In this document: positions 34,317 through 42,162 of the stretch, one piece after another
Layout of the letters: each line of letters opens with the position of its first letter
Numbering within the stretch: position 1 is the first letter of the stretch
NCBI GenBank assembly: GCA_963823495.1
Contig: CAWGLV010000001.1
Span: 1,426,001 to 1,490,000 of the forward strand
DNA length: 64,000 bases
DNA from: DATDAH01 sp963823495
Lineage (GTDB): Bacteria; Actinomycetota; Acidimicrobiia; Acidimicrobiales; DATDAH01
Direction of reading: 5' to 3'
Notes under the pieces: model-generated
What the model was told of the DNA's origin: nothing
Databases searched by the model: none
What the model saw: only the letters and a program-made list of their open reading frames with translations
Made by a program: the position numbers and the translations under genes

Positions 34317-36149
34317 TCAGGCGGAGCGGTCGGCCTTGAGCTGCTTGCGGGCCCGGGCCCGGGTGGCGGCGTCGAGGTCGACCTTGCGGAGGCGCAGGCT
34401 CCGGGGGGTCACCTCGACGGCCTCGTCGGCGGCGATGAACTCCAGGGCGTGCTCCAGGGACAGGACCCGGGGCGGCACCAGCTTGACCGTGTTGTCCGAA
34501 CCGGCCGCCCGGACGTTGGTCTGCTTCTTCTCGCGCACGATGTTGATGTCCATGTCCTCCGTGCGGCTGTTCTCACCGACGATCATGCCTTCATAGACCG
34601 GCTCGGTGGGGGCCACGAACAGGCTGGCCCGCTCCTGGATCGACTCGATGGCGTAGGGGGTGGCCTTGCCCGAGCGGTCCGAAACGATGCTCCCGGTGAC
34701 CCGGTTGCGCAGCTCGCCCTTCCAGGGCTCGTAGCGCTCGAAGACGTGGTGGGCCAGTCCCGTGCCCCGCGTCTCGGTCAGGAAGGCGGTGCGGAACCCG
34801 ATCAGGCCTCGGGCGGGGATCAGGTAGTCCAGGCGGACCCAACCGGTGCCGTGATTGACCATCTCGGTCATGTCGCCCCGACGGGTGCCCATCATCTGGG
34901 TGACGGCGCCGACGTGCTCTTCGGGGATGTCCACCGTCAGGCGCTCGACGGGCTCGTGCAGGACGCCGTCCACCTCCCGGGTCACCACCTCGGGCTTGCC
35001 GACGGTGAGCTCGAAGCCCTCCCGTCGCATGATCTCGACCAGGACGGCGAGGGCCAGCTCGCCCCGGCCCTGGACCTCCCAGGTGTCGGGGCGTTCGGTG
35101 TCCAGCACCCGCAGGGAGACGTTGCCGATGAGCTCGGCGTCCAGCCGGTTCTTGAGCAGGCGGGCGGTGACCTTGTTGCCCTCCTTGCCGGCCAGCGGCG
35201 AGGTGTTGGTGCCGATGGTCACCGACAGGCTCGGCTCGTCGACGGTGAGCACCGGCAGCGCGTCGGGATGGCCTTGGTCACAGAGGGTCTCGCCGATGGT
35301 CACCTCGGGCAGGCCCGAGAGGGCGATGAGCTCGCCAGGTCCGGCTTCCTCGACCGGCACCCGGTCGAGCTGCTCGGTGACGTAGAGCTCGGCGATCTTG
35401 GCGTTCGCCACCGAGCCGTCCCGCCGGCACCAGGCCAGGGTCTGGCCCTTGCGCATCGTGCCCCGGTGGATCCGGCAGAGGGCCAGGCGGCCGACGTAGG
35501 GGTCGGCGTCGAGGTTGGTGACATGGGCCTGCAGCGGGCCGTCGGCATCGGTGGCAGGCGGCGGGATCGAGTCCAGCAGGACCTCGAAGAGGGGCTTGAG
35601 GTCGACGCCGGGAGTGTGCATGTCCAAAGAGGCCCAGCCGTCCCGGGCCGAGGCATAGACGACCGGGAAGTCCAACTGGTCGTCGTGGGCGTCGAGGTCG
35701 ATGAGCAGGTCGAGGACCTCGTCGGCGATCTCCGCGGTGCGGGCGTCGGGGCGGTCCACCTTGTTGATCACCAGGACCATCGGCAGGTTCAGGGCCAGCG
35801 CCTTTCGCAGGACGAACCGGGTCTGGGGGAGGGGGCCCTCGGCGGCGTCGACGAGCAGCACGACGCCGTCGACCATGGCCAGGGCCCGCTCGACCTCGCC
35901 GCCGAAGTCGGCATGGCCGGGTGTGTCGACGATGTTCAGCTTGGTCCCGCCCCACTCCACCGAGGTGTTCTTGGCGAGGATCGTGATGCCCTTCTCGCGC
36001 TCGAGGTCCATGGAGTCCATGATCCGCTCGTCGACGTTCTCGTTGGCCCGGAAGGCCCCGGTCTGCCAGAGCATGGCGTCGACCAGCGTGGTCTTTCCGT
36101 GGTCGACGTGGGCGATGATGGCGACATTGCGCAGGGGGCGCGCGGACAT
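34317..36149 (-). CDS. typA: Translational GTPase TypA/BipA
   Basis: 610 aa, normal for the family. G1 IIAHVDHGKTTLVDAML (about 11-27), EREKGITILAKN switch I, DTPGHADFGGEVERALAMVDG (G3), VINKVDRPDARTAE (G4), followed by the EF-G-like domains II, III and V and the BipA-specific C-terminal domain (YAIESIQERASLFVAPTEPV, GENSRTEDMDINIVREKKQT). It is a ribosome-associated GTPase important for assembly of the 50S subunit and for growth under cold and other stress. The upstream 36150-36200 region has inverted segments (GAAGGG ... CCCTTC) of unclear role. Confidence 0.97.
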   Translation of the reverse strand: MSARPLRNVAIIAHVDHGKTTLVDAMLWQTGAFRANENVDERIMDSMDLEREKGITILAKNTSVEWGGTKLNIVDTPGHADFGGEVERALAMVDGVVLLVDAAEGPLPQTRFVLRKALALNLPMVLVINKVDRPDARTAEIADEVLDLLIDLDAHDDQLDFPVVYASARDGWASLDMHTPGVDLKPLFEVLLDSIPPPATDADGPLQAHVTNLDADPYVGRLALCRIHRGTMRKGQTLAWCRRDGSVANAKIAELYVTEQLDRVPVEEAGPGELIALSGLPEVTIGETLCDQGHPDALPVLTVDEPSLSVTIGTNTSPLAGKEGNKVTARLLKNRLDAELIGNVSLRVLDTERPDTWEVQGRGELALAVLVEIMRREGFELTVGKPEVVTREVDGVLHEPVERLTVDIPEEHVGAVTQMMGTRRGDMTEMVNHGTGWVRLDYLIPARGLIGFRTAFLTETRGTGLAHHVFERYEPWKGELRNRVTGSIVSDRSGKATPYAIESIQERASLFVAPTEPVYEGMIVGENSRTEDMDINIVREKKQTNVRAAGSDNTVKLVPPRVLSLEHALEFIAADEAVEVTPRSLRLRKVDLDAATRARARKQLKADRSA

Positions 36150-36284
36150 GGCAACAACTCTCTCGGAAGGGTTCGTCCCGGGGGAAGGACCCCTTCAGGA
36201 TACCGCCGCCGTGGCCCGGACCGGGCGCTCAGGAGGCGTCGGCCCCGTCCGTCGGCGCTACCGGTTGCCGCCTCGGACTTCGAA

Positions 36285-36587
36285 TCAGAAGAGGGGACCC
36301 TTCGCGGCGCCGTCGTACTTGTGCAGGTCCATGTCGCTGACCTTCAGCTGACCGAGCCCGGCCATGAACTCCGCCATGTGCGGGGTGGCGAAGTGGAGGT
36401 CCACGGCCTCCTGGGACTCCCACTCCTCGAAGATGCGCACCAGCGTCGGGTCCTCGGGGTGCTGCCAGAACCCGTAGGCGTTACAGCCCTCCTCGGCCAG
36501 GCTGGCCGCAGCCATGGTGGCGCCGAGCGCCATGGCCGGCTCGAGGTCGGCGGGGTCGAGGCGAAGGGTTCCGGAGACGATGATCAT
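36285..36587 (-). CDS. Antibiotic biosynthesis monooxygenase (ABM/YgiN-like) family protein
   Basis: 100 aa. Dimeric alpha+beta barrel: MIIVSGTLRLDPADLEPAMA, EEGCNAYGFWQHPEDPTLVR, IFEEWESQEAVDLHFATPHM and LKVSDMDLHKYDG. Members act as small quinol or haem-related monooxygenases or simply bind hydrophobic ligands. No cofactor motif decides the function. It stands alone between typA and a hairpin-bounded helicase operon. Confidence 0.85.
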   Translation of the reverse strand: MIIVSGTLRLDPADLEPAMALGATMAAASLAEEGCNAYGFWQHPEDPTLVRIFEEWESQEAVDLHFATPHMAEFMAGLGQLKVSDMDLHKYDGAAKGPLF

Positions 36588-36664
36588 CGCTACAGCATGA
36601 CCGATCCGCCAGCACCGGCGGATCGGGGCTCAGCGGTCATGGCCCCATCGGCGCCGAAAACGAC

Positions 36665-36690
36665 GGAACCGCCCCCGAAGGGGCGGTTCC
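36665..36690 (-). terminator. Rho-independent terminator after the helicase-SHOCT operon
   Basis: Perfect 11-bp arms GGAACCGCCCC / GGGGCGGTTCC with a 4-nt loop, followed on the leftward transcript by GTCGTTTT. This is the clearest intrinsic terminator in the window, 34 nt beyond the SHOCT gene stop. Confidence 0.85.
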
Positions 36691-36723
36691 CGGAACTCGT
36701 GGTCGGCCCCTCGGGGCCGGAGG

Positions 36724-36972
36724 TCACTCGACGCCGAGCTGCATCAGGATGTCGTCCCGACGCTCCTCGAACTCCTCGCTGTCCAGCTCGCCGGCGGCGT
36801 GCTTCTCGTTGATGATGCGGAACTCCTCCATCAACGCGTCCAGGTCGGGAGCCTCTTCGGCTTCGACGCCTTCCTCGTCCTTCTCCAGGCGTCGGGCGCG
36901 CTTGGCCGCCTGCTTCTCCTGGCGGGCCTTCTCGCGTTGCCGCTTGGCGAACGTCTCTCCACTTCGGGCCAT
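36724..36972 (-). CDS. Small SHOCT-like domain protein
   Basis: 82 aa. A highly charged Lys/Arg N-terminal half (ETFAKRQREKARQEKQAAKR) is followed by an acidic linker and a C-terminal helical pair (EEFRIINEKHAAGELDSEEF..RRDDILMQLG) with the Gly-x-x-(S/T)-x-x-E-(Y/F)-x-x-x-(K/R) pattern of SHOCT domains. The start is one base after the helicase stop (TGACATG), so the two are coupled. A nucleic-acid-binding partner of the helicase is possible; this is inferred from charge and position only. Confidence 0.75.
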   Translation of the reverse strand: MARSGETFAKRQREKARQEKQAAKRARRLEKDEEGVEAEEAPDLDALMEEFRIINEKHAAGELDSEEFEERRDDILMQLGVE

Positions 36973-36973
36973 G

Positions 36974-38341
36974 TCACACCACCCTCACGTTGCGGGCCTC
37001 GTCACCTTTTCGACCCTGGGCGATCTCGAACGACACCTGCTCGCCTTGGTCGAGCACACTGCGGGACCCGGTGACGTTCGTGTGGTGCACGAACAGGTCG
37101 TCGCGGCCGGGCACGGTGATGAAACCGAAGCCACGGCGGGTGTCGAAGAACTTCACCGTACCGGTTGGCCCACCGCTTTTCCGACCACCGTGGGGACGCT
37201 CGGCCCGCGGTCGGGCCGCCTCCATGCGAAGGGCGCCGGGGTTCACGATCTCGCCCGGGAGCCCCAACTTCCGTTGCATCTTGCGGTTGTCGGACTGCTC
37301 CTCGTTGCGGACCAGGGACACCACCACACCGGTGGCGCCGGCGCGAGCGGTACGGCCGGAGCGGTGCAGGTAGGTCTTCTCGTCCTCGGGGGGATCGAAG
37401 TGCAGGACGCAGGCCACGCCGTCGACGTGGATGCCGCGGGCGGCCACGTCGGTGGCCACCAGGGCGTCGACCCGCCCCTTGACGAAGGAGTCGAGGGCAC
37501 GGTCCCGCTGGCCCTGGGAGCGGCCGCCGTGGATGGCGGCGGCCCGCACGCCGCTCTTGCCCAGCTGCTGGGTCAGGCGATCCGCACCCCGACGGGTACG
37601 ACAGAAGACGATCGTGGGCCCGGCGTCCTTGATCACCTCGACGGTGTGGTCCCGGCGGTCCATGTGGGCCACCTTCCAGAACAGGTGCCGCGCGGTGGTG
37701 ATGTCGGGCTCGACGTCGCCCACCTCGTGGCGGGTCGGCCGGTTCTGATAGCGGTCGGTGACCACCTTGACGTCACCGTCGAGGGTGGCGGAGAACAGCA
37801 CGGTCTGCCGGTCGTCCGGGGTGGCGTCGAGGAGGCGCTTGACCGCAGGCAGGAAGCCCATGTCGGCCATGCGGTCGGCTTCGTCGATGACGACGATCTC
37901 GATGTCGGAGAGCTCGACGTCGCGGGTCTGGATCAGGTCCTCGAGGCGGCCGGGGCAGGCCACGAGGACGTCGACCCCCTTGCGCAGCGCACCGCGCTGG
38001 CCGCCGTAGCCGACACCGCCGTAGACCGAGACGGCCCGACGCTTCCGGATGGCGAGCAGCGGGCTCAGTTCCTTGTGGATCTGCTCGGCCAGCTCACGGG
38101 TGGGGGACAGCACCAGGGCCCGCGGGCGGCGGGGCGTGCCCTTGCCGACGCGTGTGGCCAGGGGGATGCCGAAGGCCAGGGTCTTGCCCGAGCCGGTCGG
38201 CGCCCGGCCGCACACGTCACGGCCGTCGAGGAGGTCCGGGAGGGTGGCCTCCTGGATCGGGAAGGGCGCGTCGATGCCCTTCTGGCTGAGGGTCCGGACG
38301 ACGTCGTCGGGCACGCCGAGATCGGCGAAGGAGGGGGACAT
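36974..38341 (-). CDS. DEAD-box RNA helicase fused to a C-terminal cold-shock domain
   Basis: 455 aa. Helicase core: Q-motif region FADLGVPDDVVRTL, motif I GRAPTGSGKTLAFG, PTRELAEQ, VIDEADRMADMG (DEAD), FSATL, IVFCRTRRGADRL and HRSGRTARAG. After a basic linker (PRAERPHGGRKSGGP), residues from about 388 form a complete cold-shock domain: GTVKFFDTRRGFGFITVPGR, DDLFVHHTNV, LDQGEQVSFEI, GDEARNVRV. It should unwind and chaperone RNA, perhaps in the cold. ATG 38341 has an AGGAG site. A leader of about 155 nt with hairpins precedes it; the coupled SHOCT gene follows. Confidence 0.93.
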   Translation of the reverse strand: MSPSFADLGVPDDVVRTLSQKGIDAPFPIQEATLPDLLDGRDVCGRAPTGSGKTLAFGIPLATRVGKGTPRRPRALVLSPTRELAEQIHKELSPLLAIRKRRAVSVYGGVGYGGQRGALRKGVDVLVACPGRLEDLIQTRDVELSDIEIVVIDEADRMADMGFLPAVKRLLDATPDDRQTVLFSATLDGDVKVVTDRYQNRPTRHEVGDVEPDITTARHLFWKVAHMDRRDHTVEVIKDAGPTIVFCRTRRGADRLTQQLGKSGVRAAAIHGGRSQGQRDRALDSFVKGRVDALVATDVAARGIHVDGVACVLHFDPPEDEKTYLHRSGRTARAGATGVVVSLVRNEEQSDNRKMQRKLGLPGEIVNPGALRMEAARPRAERPHGGRKSGGPTGTVKFFDTRRGFGFITVPGRDDLFVHHTNVTGSRSVLDQGEQVSFEIAQGRKGDEARNVRVV

Positions 38342-38530
38342 TGCGGAACTGCTCCTGACTGCCCGTTTCGAGACGGGCCGGCGCAACGGTGCGCCGTGGA
38401 TCGAAACGGTGGAGAGGCGATCCAGCCGGAACGGGGGTTTACGGGGGGCGCCGTACCGGGGAGCTTCGCTGTGAACCTTGCCTCCACCCGGTGGCAGGGA
38501 CCAAGGGTAGCGGCGGGCTCCCGCCCTTCC
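38342..38530 (-). promoter_or_regulatory. Promoter and structured 5' leader of the helicase-CSD gene
   Basis: On the leftward strand a TACCCT hexamer (38509-38504) would give a leader of about 155 nt. Near its end it forms two perfect hairpins: CGGCGCA-ACGG-TGCGCCG (38379-38396) and GCCCGT-N6-ACGGGC (38361-38378), just before the ribosome-binding site. Structured leaders are typical of cold-induced mRNAs, so thermosensing or autoregulation by the cold-shock domain is conceivable. Confidence 0.45.
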
Positions 38531-39076
38531 TCAGCCGATCACCATGGCCGCGAGCAGGGTGAGGCCGCCGACCACGAGGATGACCGGTGCGGCGAGGGCG
38601 CTGATGCCGACGCGGATGAGGCGCGTCGGCCGGAGGGTCTGGACGAGGGCTGACGCGGGGGCGAGCCCGCCCTGGTTGAGGACCTCGACGTCGGAGCGCA
38701 GGGCCCACAGGGCGCGGCCGAGGGTCGTCACGCGTCGAAGGCCTCGGGCCTCGACGAACTCGCGCTCGCCGGACCCCAGCTTCGCCGCGAGGGTCCCGGC
38801 GGCCTCCTTGAGCTCGGCGGTGCTCACCTCCGGCAGCGCGCGCACCGGACCCAAGGCGGCCCCGAACCGGGCGAGGCTGACGGGGGCGATGGTGGCCACG
38901 AGGGCGATGATCCCGCCGAACACGAGGGCGTCGCCGGACCAGTCGTCGGCCAGGCCGATGCCGACGGCGAACGCCGCCGTCCCGGCGCCGGCTGCTCCCG
39001 CCAGGATCCAGACGGTGGCCTGGATGACCCGGACCAGCGCGGCGACCCGGGCCACGACCTCCTCGATCAGCGCCAC
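38531..39076 (-). CDS. Small integral membrane protein of unknown function
   Basis: 181 aa, GTG start. Hydrophobic segments at about 15-42 (VIQATVWILAGAAGAGTAAFAV), 50-70 (LVFGGIIALVATIAPVSLA) and 155-180 (RVGISALAAPVILVVGGLTLLA) give three or four membrane passes; a charged middle region (about 80-145) lies in the cytoplasm or outside. No family is recognised. It has no obvious partner: the lipoprotein gene upstream is separated by a 12-bp inverted repeat. Confidence 0.7.
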   Translation of the reverse strand: MALIEEVVARVAALVRVIQATVWILAGAAGAGTAAFAVGIGLADDWSGDALVFGGIIALVATIAPVSLARFGAALGPVRALPEVSTAELKEAAGTLAAKLGSGEREFVEARGLRRVTTLGRALWALRSDVEVLNQGGLAPASALVQTLRPTRLIRVGISALAAPVILVVGGLTLLAAMVIG

Positions 39077-39093
39077 CGGATCACCGTAGGTGC

Positions 39094-39141
39094 GTTCTGG
39101 TCGCGTCCAGCCGTTGATGCCGCGCGTGGCGCGACCAGAAC
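39094..39141. repeat. Inverted repeat with 12-bp perfect arms
   Basis: GTTCTGGTCGCG (39094-39105) and CGCGACCAGAAC (39130-39141) around a 24-nt loop, between the stop of the lipoprotein gene and the start of the membrane protein gene. It may end the lipoprotein transcript, but no T-run follows. The GTTCTGGT tip is shared with the 62-bp repeats at 33.7 kb. Confidence 0.6.
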
Positions 39142-39146
39142 CCGGG

Positions 39147-39830
39147 TCAGTTGGTGACGATGAAGGTGGCGAGGGCCCGTTCGAGCGCCTCGACGTCGGC
39201 CTGCTGGGTGATCTGCACGCCGATGACGCCGTGGTAGCTCTGGTCGGCGGGCTCGAAGGCGACCCAGGCGAAGTCGGTCTCGGTGCCCGCGCAGTCCTCG
39301 AACACCTCCGAGACCCCCGTGTAGACGGGATCGGCGTAGGGCTGGCGGCCCAAGGACGTGCACTGGCCGGCCTGGCCTTGGCTGACCGCGGACAGGATCT
39401 CGTCGGTGCTCTGGTCGGTCTCGATGCCCGTCGCCTGGAACTCGAGGCCGGAGACGTTGTAGGTCTGGATCCACTGCTGGACGTCGGTGGACGCGATGAT
39501 GTCGGGCCCGAAGAGACCTGGGCTGCCGTCCACGTCGACCCAGGCAGCCGGCACCTCGACGCTGAGCAGGCCGGAGTCGTCGTTCACGATGACGTACTCG
39601 CCGTAGGTCGTGGTGTCGGTGTCCACCTCGCCGAGGTCCTCCTCGACGGCATCACCGAAGTCGCCGATGGCATCCTCCCGGTCGTCCGCGGTCTGCTCGG
39701 TCGTGGTGGTGGTCGTCTCGTCGGTCGTGGTGGTGGTCGCGGACTCCCCGCCGTCGTCACCGCCACAGGCGATCACGACCAGCCCGAAAGCCAGGATCAG
39801 GACGAGCGGGCGCAGGAAGGGGCGGGGCAT
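39147..39830 (-). CDS. Secreted lipoprotein of unknown function
   Basis: 227 aa. Signal peptide LVLILAFGLVVIAC with the lipobox Cys, then a low-complexity Thr/Glu-rich linker (ESATTTTTDETTTTTTEQT) that resembles actinobacterial surface linkers. The C-terminal part (about 80-227) is a compact alpha/beta domain with two Cys (GQCTSLG, EDCAGTE) and SVEVPAAWVDVDGSPGLF, reminiscent of DUF-type secreted proteins with a PsbP/Mog1-like fold. Start chosen by GAGAGGA before the ATG. It is divergent from the molybdopterin oxidoreductase through a 29-bp palindrome. Confidence 0.75.
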   Translation of the reverse strand: MPRPFLRPLVLILAFGLVVIACGGDDGGESATTTTTDETTTTTTEQTADDREDAIGDFGDAVEEDLGEVDTDTTTYGEYVIVNDDSGLLSVEVPAAWVDVDGSPGLFGPDIIASTDVQQWIQTYNVSGLEFQATGIETDQSTDEILSAVSQGQAGQCTSLGRQPYADPVYTGVSEVFEDCAGTETDFAWVAFEPADQSYHGVIGVQITQQADVEALERALATFIVTN

Positions 39831-39862
39831 GGGGGATCCTCTCCGATGGGTGCAGCGCGGCA

Positions 39863-39891
39863 GATCGTAGGCCTGCTGAGGACCTACGATC
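39863..39891. promoter_or_regulatory. 29-bp inverted repeat with symmetric -10 elements
   Basis: GATCGTAGG - 11 nt - CCTACGATC. The right arm contains TACGAT 9 nt before the ATG of the molybdopterin oxidoreductase; the left arm offers the same hexamer towards the lipoprotein gene. The symmetric -10 boxes and the repeat may be read by one regulator. Confidence 0.5.
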
Positions 39892-39899
39892 CCGCAACC

Positions 39900-42137
39900 A
39901 TGGCGAACCCCGTCACCCACCTGCGCACCTGCCCGTTGTGTGAGGCCATGTGTGGCCTCGAGGTCGCCGTGGAGGACGACCGCGTCACCCTCATCCGGGC
40001 CGACCGTGAGGACGTCTGGAGCTCGGGGTACCTGTGCCCCAAGGGCACCACTCTCGGCCATCTGCACGAGGACCCCGACCGCCTGCGGGCGCCGCTGGTC
40101 CGCGACGGCGACGGCTTCCGCGAGGTGACCTGGGACGAGGCCTTCGCCGCGGTCGAGGCCCTGCTGGCGCCCGTGCTGGCCGAGGACGGCGTCGACGCCG
40201 TGTCCTGCTACATCGGCAACCCGACCGCCCACAACTTCTCGCTCGGCCGCTATGCGGGGGCGTTCGTGCCGATGAGCGGCATCACCCAGCTGTACTCGGC
40301 GGGAACGGTCGACCAGTGGCCCAAGAACGTCGTGGCGGCGCTGCTCTACGGCGGCATGTGGGACATCCCGGTCCCGGACCTGGACCGCACGGACTTCCTC
40401 CTGATGCTCGGCGCCAACCCTGCGGCCAGCCAGGGGAGCCTCATGGCCTGCCCGGACGTGTTGGGCCGAATCGACGCCATTCGGGCCCGGGGCGGTCGGG
40501 TGGTCGTGGCCGACCCTCGGCGCACCGCGACGGCCGAGCGGGCCGGCGAGTGGGTGCCGGTGAGGCCCGGGACCGACGCCCTCCTGTTGATGGCCATGGT
40601 CCAGGTCCTCTTCGCCGAGGACCTGGTCGATCTCGCCCACCTGGCGCCCCTGGTCGACGGCGTCGAGGAGATCAGACGAGGGGCCGCACCGTTCACGCCC
40701 GAGGCCGTCGAAGCGGCCACCCGCGTGCCGAGGGACGTGATCCGGGACCTGGCCCGCACCCTGGCGGCCGCGCCCACGGGCGTCGTCTACGGGCGCATCG
40801 GCACCTGCAACCAGGAGTTCGGGACCCTGGCCTCGTGGCTGGTCGAGGTCCTCAACATCCTCACCGGGAACCTCGACCGGCCCGGCGGCTCGATGTTCCC
40901 GGACCCGGTCTCCTGGTCGATGGTGTCGCTGCGGCCACCGGACCAGGCCGACGGATGGGGGTTCGGGCGCTGGGCCAGCCGGGTGCGGGGCGCGCCCGAG
41001 GTCCTCGGCCAGTACCCCGCGTCCTGCCTGGCCGAGGAGATCGACACGCCGGGCGACGGCCGCATCAGGGCCCTGGTCGTCATCGCGGGGAACCCGGTCA
41101 TCTCCGCGCCCGACAGCGATCGGCTGGACGCCGCACTGCCCCGGCTGGACGCGATGATCTCGATCGACAACTGGCTCAACGAGACGAGTCGGCACGCCCA
41201 CGTGATCCTTCCCGGGCTGTCGGCCCTCGAGCAGCCTCATTACGACGACCTGATCTGGGGGTTCGCCACCCGCAACGCGGCCAAGGTCTCCGAGGCCGTG
41301 TTCCCGCCCCCGCCCGACCGCCCGGCGGAGTGGGAGATCCTCCTGCGGGTCGCCGCCATGATCGGCGGCACCGCCGCCGCCGAGGTCGACGTCGAGGGCT
41401 TCGACGACGGCTACTTCATGGGCCTCGTCATGGCTCATCAGGCCCAGCCCGGCTCCCGCATCGCCGATCACGACCTGGCCCAGGTCCTCGAGGCGACGCC
41501 GGGCGGCGGCCCCGAGCGCATCCTGGACTTCGGGCTCCGGGTGGGGCCGCGAGGCGAGGGTTACGGGAGAGATCCCGAGGGCCTGACCCTGGCTCGTCTC
41601 CGGGAGCATCCCCACGGCATCGACTTCGGCCCCCTCGAGCCCCGGCTGCCCGACCTGCTGAGCAGTCCGGGACGTCGCATCGACCTCACCCCCGGGTACC
41701 TCACCGGTGACCTGGACCGCCTGGCGGCCCGGATCGGGAGAACGGAGGAGGCCCTGGTCCTGGTGAGCCGACGCCACCTCCGATCCAACAACTCCTGGAT
41801 GCACAACGTGGAGGTCCTGGTGAAGGGCAAGGACCGCTGCACGCTCGAGATCAACACAGAGGACGCCGAGCGCCTCGGGCTGGTGGACGGCACCCGGGTC
41901 CGCGTGACCTCCGAAGCGGGCGCGCTCGAGGTCCCCGTCGAGGTCACCGACGCGATCAGTTCCGGGGTCGTCTGCCTCCCCCACGGCTGGGGTCACGACA
42001 AGGAGGGCACCCGACTGGCGGTCGCCAGCGAGCACGCCGGGGTCAACAGCAACGTCCTGGCTCCCGGTCACCTGGTCGACGTGCTCAGCGGCAACGCCGT
42101 GGTCAACGGCATCCCGGTCGAGGTCGCCCCGGCCTGA
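39900..42137 (+). CDS. Molybdopterin-dependent oxidoreductase (formate dehydrogenase/BisC-like)
   Basis: 745 aa. N-terminal 4Fe-4S motif CPLCEAMCGLEV plus GYLCPKG, then the DMSO-reductase-family layout: MLGANPAASQGSLMACPDVL, VVVADPRRTATAERAG, GRIGTCNQEFGTLASWLVEV, LVVIAGNPVISAPDSDRLD and the C-terminal cofactor domain (VEVTDAISSGVVCLPHGWGH). The usual Mo-ligand region reads SAGTVDQWPKNV, with no Cys/Sec, so the metal ligand is unclear. There is no Tat signal and no Fe-S or membrane subunit beside it, suggesting a single-subunit cytoplasmic enzyme. It lacks a Shine-Dalgarno and has a TACGAT box. Substrate unknown. Confidence 0.9.
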   Translation: MANPVTHLRTCPLCEAMCGLEVAVEDDRVTLIRADREDVWSSGYLCPKGTTLGHLHEDPDRLRAPLVRDGDGFREVTWDEAFAAVEALLAPVLAEDGVDAVSCYIGNPTAHNFSLGRYAGAFVPMSGITQLYSAGTVDQWPKNVVAALLYGGMWDIPVPDLDRTDFLLMLGANPAASQGSLMACPDVLGRIDAIRARGGRVVVADPRRTATAERAGEWVPVRPGTDALLLMAMVQVLFAEDLVDLAHLAPLVDGVEEIRRGAAPFTPEAVEAATRVPRDVIRDLARTLAAAPTGVVYGRIGTCNQEFGTLASWLVEVLNILTGNLDRPGGSMFPDPVSWSMVSLRPPDQADGWGFGRWASRVRGAPEVLGQYPASCLAEEIDTPGDGRIRALVVIAGNPVISAPDSDRLDAALPRLDAMISIDNWLNETSRHAHVILPGLSALEQPHYDDLIWGFATRNAAKVSEAVFPPPPDRPAEWEILLRVAAMIGGTAAAEVDVEGFDDGYFMGLVMAHQAQPGSRIADHDLAQVLEATPGGGPERILDFGLRVGPRGEGYGRDPEGLTLARLREHPHGIDFGPLEPRLPDLLSSPGRRIDLTPGYLTGDLDRLAARIGRTEEALVLVSRRHLRSNNSWMHNVEVLVKGKDRCTLEINTEDAERLGLVDGTRVRVTSEAGALEVPVEVTDAISSGVVCLPHGWGHDKEGTRLAVASEHAGVNSNVLAPGHLVDVLSGNAVVNGIPVEVAPA

Positions 42138-42162
42138 GGCTCTGGCGGGCCGGGGCCGGCCG

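Noticed and set aside
38497..38510. GGGACCAAGGGTAG near the helicase leader as a DosR-like box
   Set aside because: Only one half-site fits, and the position overlaps the likely -10 hexamer 156 nt before the start, unlike the other sites.
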